Below are positions 10,261 to 24,515 of a stretch of 64,000 nucleotides of DNA, in pieces. Position 1 is the first letter of the stretch; each line of letters starts with the position of its first letter. Made by a program: the position numbers and the translations under genes. Below the pieces are notes generated by a model that was not told the origin of the DNA, made no database searches, and saw nothing but the letters and a program-made list of their open reading frames with translations. Origin of the DNA: Chara braunii (taxonomy: Eukaryota; Streptophyta; Charophyceae; Charales; Characeae); the NCBI GenBank assembly GCA_003427395.1, contig BFEA01000419.1, positions 181,991 through 245,990 of the forward strand, given 5' to 3'.

Positions 10261-12379
10261 TCCTTACAAAGTTAGACCACCCCCTTTTCGCGCAGAGCCT
10301 CAACTCTTTTCCAAATTATACCGCCTTCAACTTTGATCAACCTTCCGCTGCGCACTCCGGAAAGGTTGCGCTCACGTAGGGCGCACCTCTCTCATGCTCT
10401 ATTTGAACTCCTGCAGCAACTCCGAAATGCATCGGTGTAACAACAGTCTTTCAAGTAAACCTTTGGTAGCAGCTCCGAGGCCTAGTGGCTACACTGGTAG
10501 TAATAACCTGAGAAGGGAGCAACGCCAGTTCAGGAGTCGTAGGCTATGCCTTACTCGAACGCACAGTCCCAGTTATAAATCTGCTAGGTGTAGCTGCTAG
10601 ATCCGCCTCTCTTTTGCTTAATGCAAGACCTCCCAGCCACAAAAATATGCCGTAAACGCCAGAAGGTTGTTGAGCATACTGGCTACTTCCATAAGCAGCT
10701 ATGTGGTTGGTGGACTATGTATTCTCAATTTGTTTCTGCTACGCAAGTCTTCTCCACCTTGTGCCTATGCACCCACCAACTGACGTGTCTGCTAACCTCT
10801 TGGTCTGTGCTTTCTTCCTAATTTTCTTTCTAACTTAATTGAACCGTTCACTGCACCTAACCGTGCTCCCACCCAAGTTTACGTAAAAAATGAAAATGAA
10901 CAAGCGGACCAAAATGTCACACGACCTACGGCTAAACCATGTGAGCTTCGTACAACCTCTTTCTCCTCATTCTCTGTGTGTGTACGTGAGTCAGTCAATG
11001 ACCACTGCTTTCGTTGATGCACTTGGCCCGAACCACGATGACAGACGCTGGAACAAACACGAAGCGCTTGGATATGGGCTATGGTCCACTACTCATCAAT
11101 TGTGCTGAACGAGAATGACTCTTTTCCTAAAACGTCGGAAGATGTGTGTGAAGTTAGTGCACTGCTATCCGCTGTTGTTTGACACCGTACCTTGACTTTC
11201 GGTTTATCCTACCCCGCCAATGAGCACCACCACCTGGGACAAGGACGGCGGATGCGCACTACCAGTTGGGCGTAGGTAGCGAATATGACGACACTTTGAC
11301 GGAGCGTCGGAGCCGAACTCTGATGCATACAAATGGGCATCGTCTCGACAAGGGGCGCAAGCCGCGCAACAACGAGGGTCACCAAGGTGCCAACCAGCAC
11401 AAATACGACGATGGGCTTCGCTCTATCACTCACCAATTGTATGAATACGAAAATGAATCTTCCCCTCAAACGTGGGAAGATACATCACGACGAATAGATA
11501 TATATGAAATGAAATCCCGGTGTGAGTATGGACTAAGGAGCTGTCAGATGTGAATATCGTTACGCATACGAGAGAAAAGGAGAGTTTCACATCCGTACGA
11601 CAAACAAAATCAGAATGAATCTTTCGATAGAACACAGACAGATGCATTCCTACTTCAAAACCTCTTTTCCCGTTGCCGTTTTCTGCCACACACAACACAG
11701 TCTTTGGCTCCTACAATACCAATACTAATCCTCTCTCTCTCTTCTTACAACGCCACCAGCTCCGCCCGAATCGAAAAGCCCCACGCAACATTTTATCTTG
11801 TCTTATCTCACTGTGAAACAAGCGAGACCTCCATTTAACGCCCCTGTTGTATCCTTCGTTCGCTACTTCCACTCAACATTTCCCCCCCCCTTACTAACCT
11901 CTACTCTATCGGTCTATCCTTAAAACTTACTCTCCCATCGTGATCATTGGGTCCGAAAGCCCGATTCAACACTCTACTGTGCTCATCTTCATTCAGAAAT
12001 GAGCGCGTTACAAGTCTCTTACTACGCTCAACTCATGCCCGCCCACGTCATTGCTCTCCACGGCAGACCGCGCATATCCCGACGCTTCTACCTGCACAAC
12101 CACTCAACGAGCTCAGAAACCAGGATCATAAGTCGATTCGCCGTGCCCAGGAACTTCAGTTTTGATCTTTAGTTCATTCGATTCCATCAAGAATTGGACA
12201 AGCTGCGTGATTTTCACTCCCACCATACTTTTCTGCTTCATGACGCCTTTGCCTCCTCCCTTGAATGTACCTGGCGCGGATCCGCATCCAAGCTCACTCC
12301 AAATTCTTATCACCCTCTCCTCTTTCTGATTCAAATTCGTCTTCCGTCTGTCTTTGTTAGCGTTCATTAGTCACTCACA
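10261..12379. repeat. Repeat family F region, left arm; no gene
   Basis: Bases 11030-11160 and 11360-11490 are diverged direct repeats of each other (GGGCTAT/CGCTCTATCACTCACCAATTG, then an ..AATGA.TCTT.. block and a CGGAAGATG/GGGAAGATA block). The reverse complement of the block at 11075-11150 is recognisable at about 27600-27660 and more weakly at 28530-28575. The remainder is unassigned. Confidence 0.5.
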
Positions 12380-12990
12380 ACTCGTAGCTCGTAGCTCCAA
12401 CAACTCCTGGTATCTCAAAGGAAGCTTCGGAGGGAAATAACTTTCGATAACCCGATCAGTTTGTCCCTTCTGTACCCAAGTTCGACGAACGATTCGCATG
12501 CAGTACCACTGTGAGCCTCCCCACAACTTCCTCGTGTTGCTCTCCTCAGGCAAAGTCCCCCCCGCTTCGGGTCCCCAACGGGCAAGCTCACACATGCATT
12601 GGATCGAGGAATCGGGGACGCGGGCCTGCTGCAAGCCTCTAGCGTGGTCCCAGGTGAAGCGGGTCCCGATGTGGATCTTGGCAGTCGTAGCAAATATTCA
12701 AATGAGAACTTTGAAGACCGAACTGGGAAAAGGTCCCACGTGAACAGCCTCTGCCTCCTGCAGTTTGTGGCCCCTGCCCTGGTGTGCCCGCCCCTCTGCA
12801 CCCAGGGATGGCCCACCAGCTTTCGGGCCTCAAGGGTCATCCTCACGCTCAAACCTCTCAAAGCAGATCGTGGTTGGCGGACGGTGAACCTGCAAAAGGC
12901 TCCTGCTGCTCAGATCTTTCCTACGCAACGAGCCATATCCACGTCTGCATTTCAGCAACCCTCGGAAGTGATATCACCCTCGCTCCTCAA
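12380..12990 (-). repeat. Repeat family E, copy 1 (inverted)
   Basis: Reverse complement related to 25610-26110. Examples are the CACCGTCCGCCAACCACG-type block at about 12860-12890 and the TCATTTGAATATTTGCTAC-type block at about 12685-12705. Long open frames occur on both strands, but they are interrupted differently in the other copy, so coding is not supported. Confidence 0.65.
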
Positions 12991-15915
12991 GGGGGGGTTT
13001 AACTTAACAAACTTAAGCAAAAATAAATAGATGGGGTCATAGCTACGATACACCAAGCTTATCGGGATCACAAAGGGAAAGGGGAGATGACCATGGCAAC
13101 TCCTAATCTCGCCAACCGGACCCACTGTCGACGCCGGCGGCAAAACCAAGGGGGATAGCCACGTCATGCCCTTAACCCCCCGGTTTCTTCATAGTGCTCT
13201 GATATTCCTGCTCCGTTGCCTGCTGGCTTCAATCCCTGAATCTCTCAGGTAAAAGAATGATACTAACCAATAACGCTAGGCCCAAGGTTGAGCTTAGCAT
13301 TAACAGATACCTATATAAGTAGGTACGTACAACAACATAAATTCTAGCAGTTCTCCTAATAGTCCTCCCCTCTTTGTCATAGACAAACGTCGGTTTCTCG
13401 TTGAATGTCCCATCTAGTCACTGTCCCACAATGCAGGGTCATAACTCAAGACGCGGGCCTAACTGAGACCTTTTGAAGGCCCTGTCGCCTTCCTCACAAA
13501 ACACTCGTAAAAATATGTCACTCTTATCTCAGACTCTTCCTGCAGTCTAGTACAGGAAGGTCAGGTCCTCATCTTAACCCACCATTGTTTGGTTGATCGA
13601 GTTAGATCTACTGCCCGCCACATTATATTAGCGGTAGTGCCCTCACAAGTTATGCAACGATAGGTCTTTTCCTGATAAAACACGCTATCAGGACTCTCAA
13701 AAGACACGACAGACTTGACTCTTATCCCTCCGACATCCCGCGAGAGTAAAGACTCTCTTAGGCGACCACACCTCTTAAATTTTACCTTTTGGTGAAACGT
13801 GGGTCTTCTGCCAGGTTACGTCGGTCAGCAGCCAACAGTAGGGGTTGCGCCCTAGTGATGCTTAGAACAACCTTTTAGTTAAGCATCATCGCATATGCCT
13901 TAAGATTAGCATCATAGTGGTTGGACGGTGTGTCGCAACAACTCAGGTCTGTTGTGGGACTACGCAGAGGTTTGTCGCACATAAGGACCTTTATCAGTTC
14001 CCTATGGGACCATATAGAGAGCACGACACCTTCTCCAAAAACCATAAAAATTCACCACCAGATTCACAGGGTCGTGACCTTCAAACTTGATCAGGGTAAA
14101 GCAGACCACACATCTTAGAGACATCTATCAAAATTTCATCATATTTGCGACATTCCAAAATTTCACCAATAGACCAGTTTTTTTGTCTTTCTTGTCGTAC
14201 TTTATCATTCAGACTGATTTTCATATCATTTAATCTTTCAGCCGCCCTCCACTTAAAGGGGCTTCAATCATTAAACCATTCATTCATCCTCCCACTTGAG
14301 GAAGTCTCACTCATATGATCTCTTAAAATATCTTTCACTTGAAGATGAGTCAAAATAAACCAATAACCACCTTCCTACTTGAAGGGGCATCAACCATAAA
14401 ACCACTCTCCAATGAGAAATCAACTTGTGGGTCCTCGTCACAACTCAACAATAAACATTCGACATGGTTAAGCATTCGAGTCTTAAAAAACTCACAAATC
14501 CCTTAGGATTTTCACACTTTTTCCACAAGACAACCGCGCTCCCCTTTCTTATACTCGAACCCTTCGTTTGTCCGCATACAGACCACGCGAGTGTGCCGAA
14601 GAATAAACAGTTCATACAATTCATATTCACAAGACATAAAACACACGAGATGCATCATGTACATCCCTCACACAAAACATCATCATGCATCAGGATAAGT
14701 CCACACATGTGAGAGTGATTGTGATCGTCAAACAAAAGAGAAAGTCTCAAAATCTCAAAATTTTATCATACACTCAAAATCGTAGCCAAATAATAGTCTC
14801 AACTCGCACATGCACTCAAGACTGAATAAACTCAAGTTCGGATGACAAAGGGTAATCGCACTGTCACCAAAGTACGTCGAGTTAGATCATTCTAACTCGG
14901 AATAAAAACTGGCAGCCTCTATATCACGAGGTATTACACAAATGTTACAGTTTCCATAGCCAGAGCTAACAAAAATAGTTTCCAGTCAAGGTGTAATCGC
15001 ACCCATCAACTCAGAGCGAAACCAAGTAAACCCAGAACGTATCGAAATATCTAGTAAGTAAAATGAGGTACAACAACCCTTAGTTACCAAAATATTTAAG
15101 GCGGCCTCGCGTCACAACATTGTGCAGAACACTCTCTCATATAAAAAAAAAAAAAAAAAAAAAAAAAACGAATTATCACGTTGACCCATGAGGTCACGAC
15201 ATCCCCAAAATGTAAAGTCAAAACCCACATTTTCTGGCGTAGACGTATGGGTGGGCACATTCTTACGTATCGGGATGACATGGCAAAAAAAACTTTGCAA
15301 TCCTTATAATACGATCACCTCATCTCAACGCTCACGGTGGTACTTTTAAGCAAAAGTATATGCCCAACTACGACAGACATTACAACCAAAGTTAGACAAC
15401 TGCTCCTAACAAGATCGCATCCTCAACGTGATCACTCAATGCACTCAAACCTACACCCTAAGTCATACCCTCAATAAGAGTTTACCCTCATCGACCCACA
15501 CACGCGTGAGGCTCAGGCTCATACCTCGATCATACTCTAGTCATTCACCCCGTGGGTAGACATAAGACTCGGAGTTTGAGAAGCGTTTATCCAATCTGAC
15601 CTGAAGCCTCTTATGTTTCAACATATATACACAACACACTGATATATATATATATATGTATATATATATGTATATATATATATATCTTCTAATTCACACA
15701 ATATACAACGAAGATCCTATTAGCTAACATGGAGTCGGGATCACACAGACAGCCAGCTTGCTATCCTAACCCCTATGTTTACCTATACACAACTAAACTC
15801 AAAAGAAACAACCCAAACGATCTAAAACAAACCTCTGACTGCAACCTCTTAAACCCAGGGGTTAGGGTCAATCACATTCTCACACTGCAATACTCCCTTT
15901 AACCCAATCCTTTTA
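12991..15915. other. No gene recognised; AT-rich, simple repeats
   Basis: Contains a pure A run at 15143-15168 and a TATATA/TATATG stretch at 15642-15685. Bases 14240-14410 carry a repeated CCACTTGAAG/CTACTTGAAGG phrase. No conserved protein, RNA gene or paired repeat was identified. Confidence 0.45.
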
Positions 15916-17075
15916 TCACTCATCACATCTTTCAACTATCTTATCCACCCTTCTCGTACCCTTGACTACTCCGCATACCCTAACTTCCACCTCGACTGCC
16001 GCCATAGTTTCGTTGACGCCCATCGCATCCTTAAGTGCCTCGTCTGCTTCCCTCACAGCCTTTGTTGCCGCGTCCGCCATTCCTATAATCTCTTCCAGCT
16101 TTCTACCTTTGGCTTCCTCCCCCAACCACGCTACCTTGTGATACTTGTGTCGGTGGCTGCAACGATCCCATAGGTTGAGTTTAGGCTATCGAAGGTTCAG
16201 GCGGCATCATGCTTATTAATGAGCCCAAATAAGGTCCGTATTGTCTTGCGACGTCCTGGCTGCCCTGTGCCTCGGACACATATGGATTATACATTGGTCA
16301 TAAACTCATTTGATTGCATGGCGGTCACTGCCCATATAGTACTTGCTGGGTCGAAGGAGGTCCCCTTGGTGTTGCTTTGCTTCCTAACTCTTGCGGGGTA
16401 GCCATTACCTTCTTCGAACAGTGCCCCTTTCATACCTTAACCTTGTTGAGTCAGGTTCCTTGCCTTCCACTTAGCCTTTGTCAACTTGGGAGGTTCATGC
16501 TCCTCCTTTACCTGAACCACCTTCTTGCCTTTGTCTCTCCCTTAACACTAGTTAACCTCTTGTGGGTTTTCATAGGAAGGAGTGACTCTCGATCCTTATC
16601 TTTTGGCTCTCCTTTACCCTGACCAGCCGACTCGCTTGTTGTACCTTCCAGAACCTTTTGTTTGCCTTTCCTGGCCTCTTCTAGTCGCGTCAACCTTTCT
16701 TCCATTATCCCCACTTGCCTTTGTATACCCTTAACTCCCCTTGTGTTGATGCAACCTCGACTAGTTGTACAGGGTTTCCACATTGTTGGCCTTCTATCCT
16801 ATCTTCTAGAAATCTTAATTTCAAAGAGTTTTCCAGCTCACCCCAGGTTCGTGACTTCGACATGAGGGTATATACTTCCTCAATTAACTCCTCACATACG
16901 AATAATGGTAACATGCTCCACATTGCTTTCTTGTCCCACATCTTCGCGAAACTAAAGTCATGATAGTCGCACAAGAAGTTAAACAAGTTTCTTCCTCGAA
17001 ACAACAAAGTTTGAAGGTTTGGGGTCATTGAGTCATGTACCGATTCGTGCAGCCACACTTTAGTGAGGCACAAGC
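15916..17075 (-). pseudogene. gag-like retroelement remnant
   Basis: On the minus strand, 17073-16705 encodes a gag-like segment. It has an F-x-G-x-N-L start to the domain, then a block ending LPLFV and a W-x-x-L-E-x-x-L-x-x-x-F motif near its end, which resembles the retrotransposon gag core. Frames at 16783-16508 and 16125-15916 continue downstream with K/E-rich and A/E-rich coiled-coil-like composition. The pieces lie in different frames, so this is a decayed copy. No protease or RT follows. Assignment rests on motif feel, not on a search. Confidence 0.4.
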
Positions 17076-20041
17076 TCCTCTAGAGCTGGATTTTAGCGAA
17101 ACCACTTTCTTCGACCATGATGTCGATGCCGGTCTAACACGCATGACAAGCAATGAACCATCAATTTGTAACCCAAGAAAGTTCAAATTACACAAGGGCA
17201 AAATAATATTACAACACTCAAATTGCACTAACTGTCTTATCGTTCACACAACGAGACCTTAAAACTTAAGTTACCCTTGTTTTAGCTTTGAGGGTATGAT
17301 GAGCAATATACAACCTATATAGGCAAAACTTTAAAATCAGATATAGGCAGACAATAAAAGTTGCTACAACGACCATTAGTCATTGTACACATACTAGATA
17401 GTAAGATGGCTATAGACAAGTTTTCTAAAAATTTGTACTCAAATTAGGAGCGTTTTTTATCAAATATGGGGATACCCTCTATCGGCACGCAACTGCTCGA
17501 ACCTCGTCCCAATCTTCGAACCTTTCATTTGGATCATGCAAGCTTGCATAAGAGTTAACAACATTGATCATCTTCCCGAGTCCTTGACTAGGGGGTAAAA
17601 ACCTTAGGTCTAGGTACAGACCATACATCAATTCGAACGTGTAACGCGGATATCCTCATTCTCACGTACTCAAAGCGGCTTCCATTGCGACCTCTATCCT
17701 TGTCCGTCCTCAAAAAAACTTCTCTACAAGACACTCGGGCAGGACGACTCGTAACGGAGCTGAAGGAAGCACTAACTCTTCGACATGCTTAACTTCTATA
17801 TGAATGGACACCTGCTCCTCCCCTTCATGGAACATCTCCCTGACCCAGTTTACTGCAGCTGCCTCAACTATCCTCAAAGGTCTTGCGAGCAGGCCTCCAT
17901 GCCTAAATGCCAACTCGATCTCATGCATGACCCAAAATGATGATGAGGCGTAGAGAGTTGCCCTCACGATCGCACTGTCATGAGCATCGTTGAAGTCAAC
18001 CTCAATCCAGAAAACGATATCTACACCCACAGATGTGCCCCACCAGTAGGAGATATATTATCTTCCTTAACTTGCATTGGCAAAGACATCTCGAGTTCAT
18101 CTTCTTTTTCAACTGGTAATGTCATATTGGGATTTTTCTTAACATAAGGCATCCTGACTTGCCTTTGCCTTGTCTGGGTTTTGTCCATCATAAACAAACG
18201 TCCAACATTCGCCTCCCGTTACTATGCTGACTCCCTCCTTCCACACTCCCTATTCTCAAAGTCTCAGCTTCAAGTTATTTTTTCCCTAAAAAAACTCTCT
18301 TCCGATGTTTACGACCACCCTGCTTGAAGGCAATAGTAATGGTAATATACCAAAATAGTAATACGCCCGCGAATATCAGGAGTCACAATAATAATTACCC
18401 ATGGAAAATGATATTTTACCATAGTGATTGACACCAATAATAACCATAAAGGATGAATTAATAAACACTATTTACAAGTTACTAGTCAACTAACCAGAAG
18501 TATATACATATATATCATAATGATGAAAATTTATATCAACACTTATATCATATATTGGACACACTATGATCAAGATGAAGTTATCAACCATCGGCACTAT
18601 TAGATGCAATAGTAATGAGAGTACTACACTTTACTCCCCAGCTTTGACATAAGTTTATTGTGTCGAGGGGCAGTATAATCCTTTTTAGGAAGGATAATAT
18701 CTTAAATCCCTGAACCCTGCTCAAGGATCAAGCCTCACTGTTTCTCCCTCTGATTCTAGCACTTGCACCTTGCAGATCCTTGCCCATAAGGTAGACAACC
18801 GCACCATATATGCTCCAGGGTGCATTATTCCCTTCGCATGCAGATGAACCCACTTGACACAAATATAGTTGGGGATTCACCCTCTACCTCTCTGTCGAAT
18901 GTAGTAGTTGTTTCCCTCATAGGCTATGGTTTGACAAGACTCAAACACCTTCCTTCTATTCAGTGGCCGTGTAGTAATTTTACCACAAAGGATTAGATGA
19001 GAACACCCCATTATAAACCAGAAACATGGTTCCGGCGTAGGTCTCACAACCACTTACAAAACAATTTATAACTTATTCAAAGTCATCTTTCAGGGGAACA
19101 ATAACATAAGATTGCAATCTTTCATGTGGTAGACTTTCACACAGCGAGCATTTTATGAGAAGAAACTTATCTCAACGAAGTGGTCACTCCATTCACCTCC
19201 AAATCTGCATCAGACGTTGATTATCTGCAATGTCTCCACCCCCTTTTGAAGCGCATTCCAAATGTGCAGACTTAATTAATAAGTCATAAGTGGATAATTA
19301 GATTTAAACAGGTCATACAAACCACTGCAGACTAAGAGTTCAAACAAGTACTTCAAATAAATAGCTCATGTGGATATTCATGAAAGAGGATAACCACTAA
19401 ACAAAATTACATCAAGTACATAGCCTTACATAAATAAACACTAAATAGACTTACTTAAATAAGATTTGGCATAAATGGATAAGTTCAAACAAATAACTCA
19501 ACAGAGTAACCCTTTAGAGGAATAGTCTCTAATCCTTAGTTCGAACTACCTAAATTCAAGTGAACGGTCTAAACTTGGAAAGGTTCAAACACGGTCTAAC
19601 ATCTTCGCATCTCATTGCCTTATCAAAGATAAGTAGGATGGTCCAAGTGTTAGTCCCTTCGCTGTCGCATCGACTGTACTTGAGATCGAAAATATCTTTT
19701 ACCGGAAAAACACCTCGCACATCTACTATCATTTGTATCATTTTTTCACTGAGGTCCTAGCATTGCGTTCATTGCACATGCCTACCGCTTTATACGTCTA
19801 ACTCGAACACGTCGGTTAGCGTGAGGCAAACTTCTTCATGGCTAAAACGATGTAGTCAACAATTAGACATCTCAAGTATCCCCGCCCATGCTCATAAGAT
19901 TTCGGGCCTCCTTAGCCTACTCCTCCTTGAAGCCCGACAACTTCCAATATAATACCTAAGGAGAGGATCTATGTCTTTAATTACTGGCAACAGGGAAACT
20001 TTTTTACTCATCCTCAACCACATCTCTACGCAAAGCGTTCT
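17076..20041. other. No gene recognised
   Basis: AT-rich DNA. An open frame at 18030-17710 (minus) is not recognised and may be the upstream part of the gag-like remnant. The rest shows no coding signal, tRNA or paired repeat that could be supported by eye. Confidence 0.4.
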
Positions 20042-21260
20042 ATGATGTTGTCATGACGACTCCAACGACTTCTGCAGTCATAACAAATACTCATAGGGCT
20101 AACTTTGAATGGTGAATATGCTTAGTAATGTTGGTGCCGCCTCACCCTACCTTAACCGTATCAAACAAGCAAAGCATCATCCAAACCCATCAATTACCAA
20201 TGTCAGAAAGGGTGTCACTCCAACTACCATCATACGAGCCAAGGTATATGTGCATAACTTAGACGCTTCTCACTCTCAAACCAACCACACTTTATCAACG
20301 AAAGTTAATCCACATAATCAACCCTCATTCGTACTTTATCTAGTATAGCCGATAACTACCACCCTTGAACGACCGTATCCTCGTCGAGCTACCGAACCAC
20401 GTGCGGAAGTTAATCGGTTGCAATCGCAGAGGTGACCCAACTGAGGGTGTTTCTCGTACGCTGTAGCATAGAGGGTACGTGTGGTCTCACGCCTCTATGA
20501 GACTCGTACGTGAATCGGTGCACTGAAGGCTGAAATCCCCAGCGTGACTCGTCATCGGTCGACTAGGACGCATCCTTCCTACCAAGCGTTACACCACGCC
20601 AAAACAAAGAATCAAGTTACCCACACAAAACACTCTCGTCCCTTTTGTATCCAACCCATAACGTTTCCAACACATGAATCAGTTAGGCGTCGCGCGCGAG
20701 ACTCAGAATAAATATATCGAGGACGCAAGCTTACTCATATCGACTAGCCATGCCTAAATACGCAAGCCGTCACAATGATGTCGTATGATGTAGTACCCAT
20801 AATCGCGTGGCCCTCGATGATCTCGAGGGCCGTTTTCGGCACTCAAGTGTCGGCGTACATACGCCTATAGGGGTTAATCTCTTGACACTAGACAACGACC
20901 AAGGTGGTTGAGAAGTCTACCCTTTTTTGCACCCTGGGGAGAGTGGGTGGTGGACAGGTTCCGACCCACTGTGGCGGTCTCCCTTTATGGCCCTGGACAA
21001 GAGCTTCATCATTGGAGGCCCTGAAACAGGTCAAGGGGTTTGACTTTGACGGTCGCCACGGACTCCAACATCCAACTATAAAAACATTAAAAAGGAAAAG
21101 CAAAAGGAAACCTCTCTTTTCTCTCAATGCAAATCCACTAGATCCTCACAAATGGTCGTAGTAAACCGCCAGACACTCAATGTATATATATATAGCAGTA
21201 CAAAACAAGAGATGGTTACTTCTCACAATTAAAGTGCGACTTACTTCAAAAATATATATA
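20042..21260 (+). repeat. Repeat family A, copy 2
   Basis: Follows copy 1 (345-2800) closely but lacks the 710-1020 block and the hAT insertion. At 21180-21200 the TA tract is only about 16 bases and runs straight into the AGTACAAAACAAGAGATGG block. It therefore preserves the pre-insertion state of the hAT-like element in copy 1. Confidence 0.75.
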
Positions 21261-21269
21261 TATATAATC

Positions 21270-21425
21270 GCACGCAAGTCAGATTCTTAGTTCGAACCAC
21301 AATCATACATGCAATCACATCAAGGATTAAACCAAAAGTCCACACACTACACGGGGTCAATTTGAACCACTCTTTGTCCCATACCCCACGCCTTAGCCAT
21401 GCAAGCCTCACACTTTATCAAACCC
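21270..21425 (+). repeat. Repeat block shared with 7225-7380
   Basis: Same-strand match to 7225-7380, attached here directly to family A copy 2. It suggests the A and C repeats are parts of one larger element, rearranged. Confidence 0.7.
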
Positions 21426-21431
21426 TCCAGA

Positions 21432-22010
21432 TTATTAATATTGGGCAGATACAAGAAAAATGCCCTGCTTGAAAGAGATACCAAAGATATGATTTGAAAA
21501 TGCGTCGCTCACTCCTCTATGGGGTTAGTCTGAGATAAGTCTGTGAGATGCAAAAGAGAAACTCACTCGGGTTAATGTCTTAAAATATATATGTGCATCG
21601 ATGGCGAAATGTGATTTGATTTTTTATGATTGTCATTGAGAAGGTTTATCTTTTTTTTAAGAATTGCAGTTTAATACTTAGATCCGAGTATTATGCACAC
21701 ATTCGTGGAATATATTATTTATTCACTATTATTTTAACCATTGAAGACAAAACCCAGGAGGTCGTACGGCGACGACCTAAATTGAGTCTTTACTTTGAAT
21801 CTTGGAATTATTTTAAACCTTCGAATTATTAAAATTGGGCAGGCACGAGAAAAATGCCCTGCTTGAAAGAGATAACAAAGATATGTCTTGAAAAGGCGCC
21901 GCTCATTCCTTTATGGGGTTAGTCTGAGATAAGTCAGTGAGATCTAAAAGAAAAACTCACTCGGGTTCATGTCTTAAAATATATATTTGCATCGATGGTG
22001 ATGTGGAAGC
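21432..22010. repeat. Pair of ~180-bp direct repeats around a ~220-bp insert
   Basis: Bases 21432-21612 and 21832-22010 are highly similar; both contain ATGCCCTGCTTGAAAGAGAT and CTTAAAATATATAT. They enclose 21613-21831. Part of the insert (about 21613-21700) reappears inverted at 34140-34230, and its right part (about 21770-21830) reappears inverted at 25045-25105. Confidence 0.8.
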
Positions 22011-22849
22011 CAATATTTTCATTTGGGATACATGAGAGACTCACAAGCTCGGTTAGATACACTCTGTATATTTTGAAAGACCCCGAGACTTGTGTCTGAC
22101 CGAGCTGTGATCGAGACTTGGAGGACACAACCCCTAAGCGACAACCTGATGATCATCCTTGTCCATCCATTAAATGACAACCTGACGATGAAAGATTTAT
22201 TTTTATGGTGGTTTATGAAATAAACATCATTCGTCCACTAAGTGGCAACCTGACGAGAATGACATATTTTATCAATGATTTATAATTATGTTTTTTCTAT
22301 ATTAAAGTGAACATCGTTCATCCACTTCAGGTGGTCAGTCTGAGAGACTGGAATTACCAAGTCTATGGTGAAAATTTGACATCGTTGGGACATAACCCCC
22401 TTTGTAGGGCGTTGACCAAGTATAATCAAACAACGGACCTTCCGATATGGCCTAGAGTTGAGACCAGAGGGGTGACCACCCTAATGAGGGAATCAATTTA
22501 GGTAGTTACCAGAGGGGTCGAATGCCGTCATTGAAATATGTGAAAATTTTGATGGTATGATTTACCCGTCATTGCGTAACCAATACGAGGACCACCGTCT
22601 ATATAACAACATGGTGGGCCATAAATTTGGCCGGATCAACCGGACAATGGTGAGTTAAGACCAAAACCGCCGATCCCCTCGCATTAGACTTTGGGTGGGA
22701 TGAAAATTTTGATCTTATTTGAGATCAGCGCCCAAATGGTTAGGTTTTTTGACTCCATGGACAACCAACGAGGGTCTGGGAAATAAGTTTGAAGCTCTAA
22801 AGCGGATGAACGTTGTCTCTCTTGGTTACTTTCCTGTTGTAGTACGAAT
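22011..22849. other. No gene recognised
   Basis: Contains a loose recurrence of CCACT.AGTGGCAACCTGACGA-type phrases at about 22135-22270, likely degenerate tandem units. No coding sequence or RNA gene is supported. Confidence 0.4.
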
Positions 22850-24515
22850 CCAGTATCCTCGTTGTCCAAAGCACCGGCTCCCACATTTTTTCGTAAAAGA
22901 CGAGAGCCCTCCTGACCATGTCACACGGGAGTAAACAAAAAATAAAAAGAGACAACTTGAGAATGACGCAAAATAACCTCGCAAACCGCCAAGGCGGACA
23001 AGGTCGCGTCGTCCCTTTATCGTTCTAACCATATACGCCAGTCGTACTTTCCTTGGTCCTCTACGATAGGATAGGTCACGGTTACCGCAGGGAACAACTT
23101 ATCTTCCCTAAGAGGTTGTCACCACCTTTAGGGGCATATCCCTACCGAGCTACCGACCCTTATGCGAATGTTTTAGATGCAATCACAGAGGTAGATTAGC
23201 CGAGGGCGTTTGCTCGATTCATTGCAGCATAGGAAACACTTAGTTAAACGCCAAGTGGACCTGAACGTTGTTCGTCCCTTAGGGTGCCGATCTCCTAAGT
23301 ACGAAATGGACACCGGTAGACTAGGACGGTCTCAACCAAGAGTGAAACCCTCAAATTAATCCTAATCCATTAGGCGCATGGTCAAAAGAAAATTATAACA
23401 ACCACACATAATTACATAAAAAGGCGTCGACCGTAGTCGACAAAAATATATATCCAATCCGAAAAGATAATTGAAAAAGTTTAAAACATCATATGTACAT
23501 CCAATAACACAAAATCGAAATAAAACCTGACCACTTCGAGTCGAATTTCATTTAAAAACAAAATCATACAACCCACCAACGAGGGGTTGACTCCGATAAT
23601 AACCTTGTTGTAGCCGACAAGATAGTCATTTTGCCTTTGTTTTAACTTGATGAGCTGTGCTACCAAAGTCATTCATTTTACCCTACTGCCGACCTAAGAT
23701 TAGATGCGCAATTCCGTCTCCATACATTTATATTATTCTTGGATGACAAACTGCACTGGGGATGATTCTTGATCATGTGGATTACTTGAAGTGTTACATA
23801 TCTCTCCCTCTAGGAAGTGGTATGGGATACTTCTCCTCCTCGTCCGAGCACAAAACTCAGATCTCAAAAGTCGGGCCGTTTCCACCAAATCGGCAGAGTA
23901 CCCCCCGTAGGACGGTCCACTCTGGATCGATAACGGAGTCGGCTCCTGAAGCAATGAAACCCCGCCCTAGATGCGTCCTACAAAGAAAATGTGTCCAAAC
24001 AAGTAGATTTTAACTGTTCTTGTTTTTTCAAAGGAGATAAAAATGAGAATCATTTAGACATGTATAGGAAAATGCAGTCATTCGAGATAGAAACGATGAT
24101 CCTTAAGCAAAGACTAAATCAGTTTAACTTTGTCGTCTTTATTCAAAATTATTTTTATGCCACACACTGGATTAGCCATTTTTCAGAACACATCATTTTT
24201 TAGAACACAGGTTCTTTTGACAAATAGGTAGGTGGTAGGTAGAAAAAAAAACAATCTTTTTCATTATCCCATGTAGTCACAATCAACATTTTTTGCAATC
24301 CTTCTTGTATCTGCTTGCACATAATTAAAAAAAAAAACAAGTTCAAAAGAAACCAGTACAATCTTATACGCAAGTCAGGCCTTTCCATTCACATGCATGA
24401 CTCGCACAACTTTCCTCTACCTTTTCTTTTGAACATTCAAAACAAACAAGGTCAAGCAAAATGTGGGTTCACAAAGGTGTGAAGGAAAGTCTGAGTCAAT
24501 CAACTGACCCTCTAG
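22850..24515 (+). repeat. Repeat family B, copy 2
   Basis: Same-strand partner of 2810-4445, diverged but alignable throughout. Its end (GAGTCAATCAACTGA) abuts family C copy 2 directly. Confidence 0.7.
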
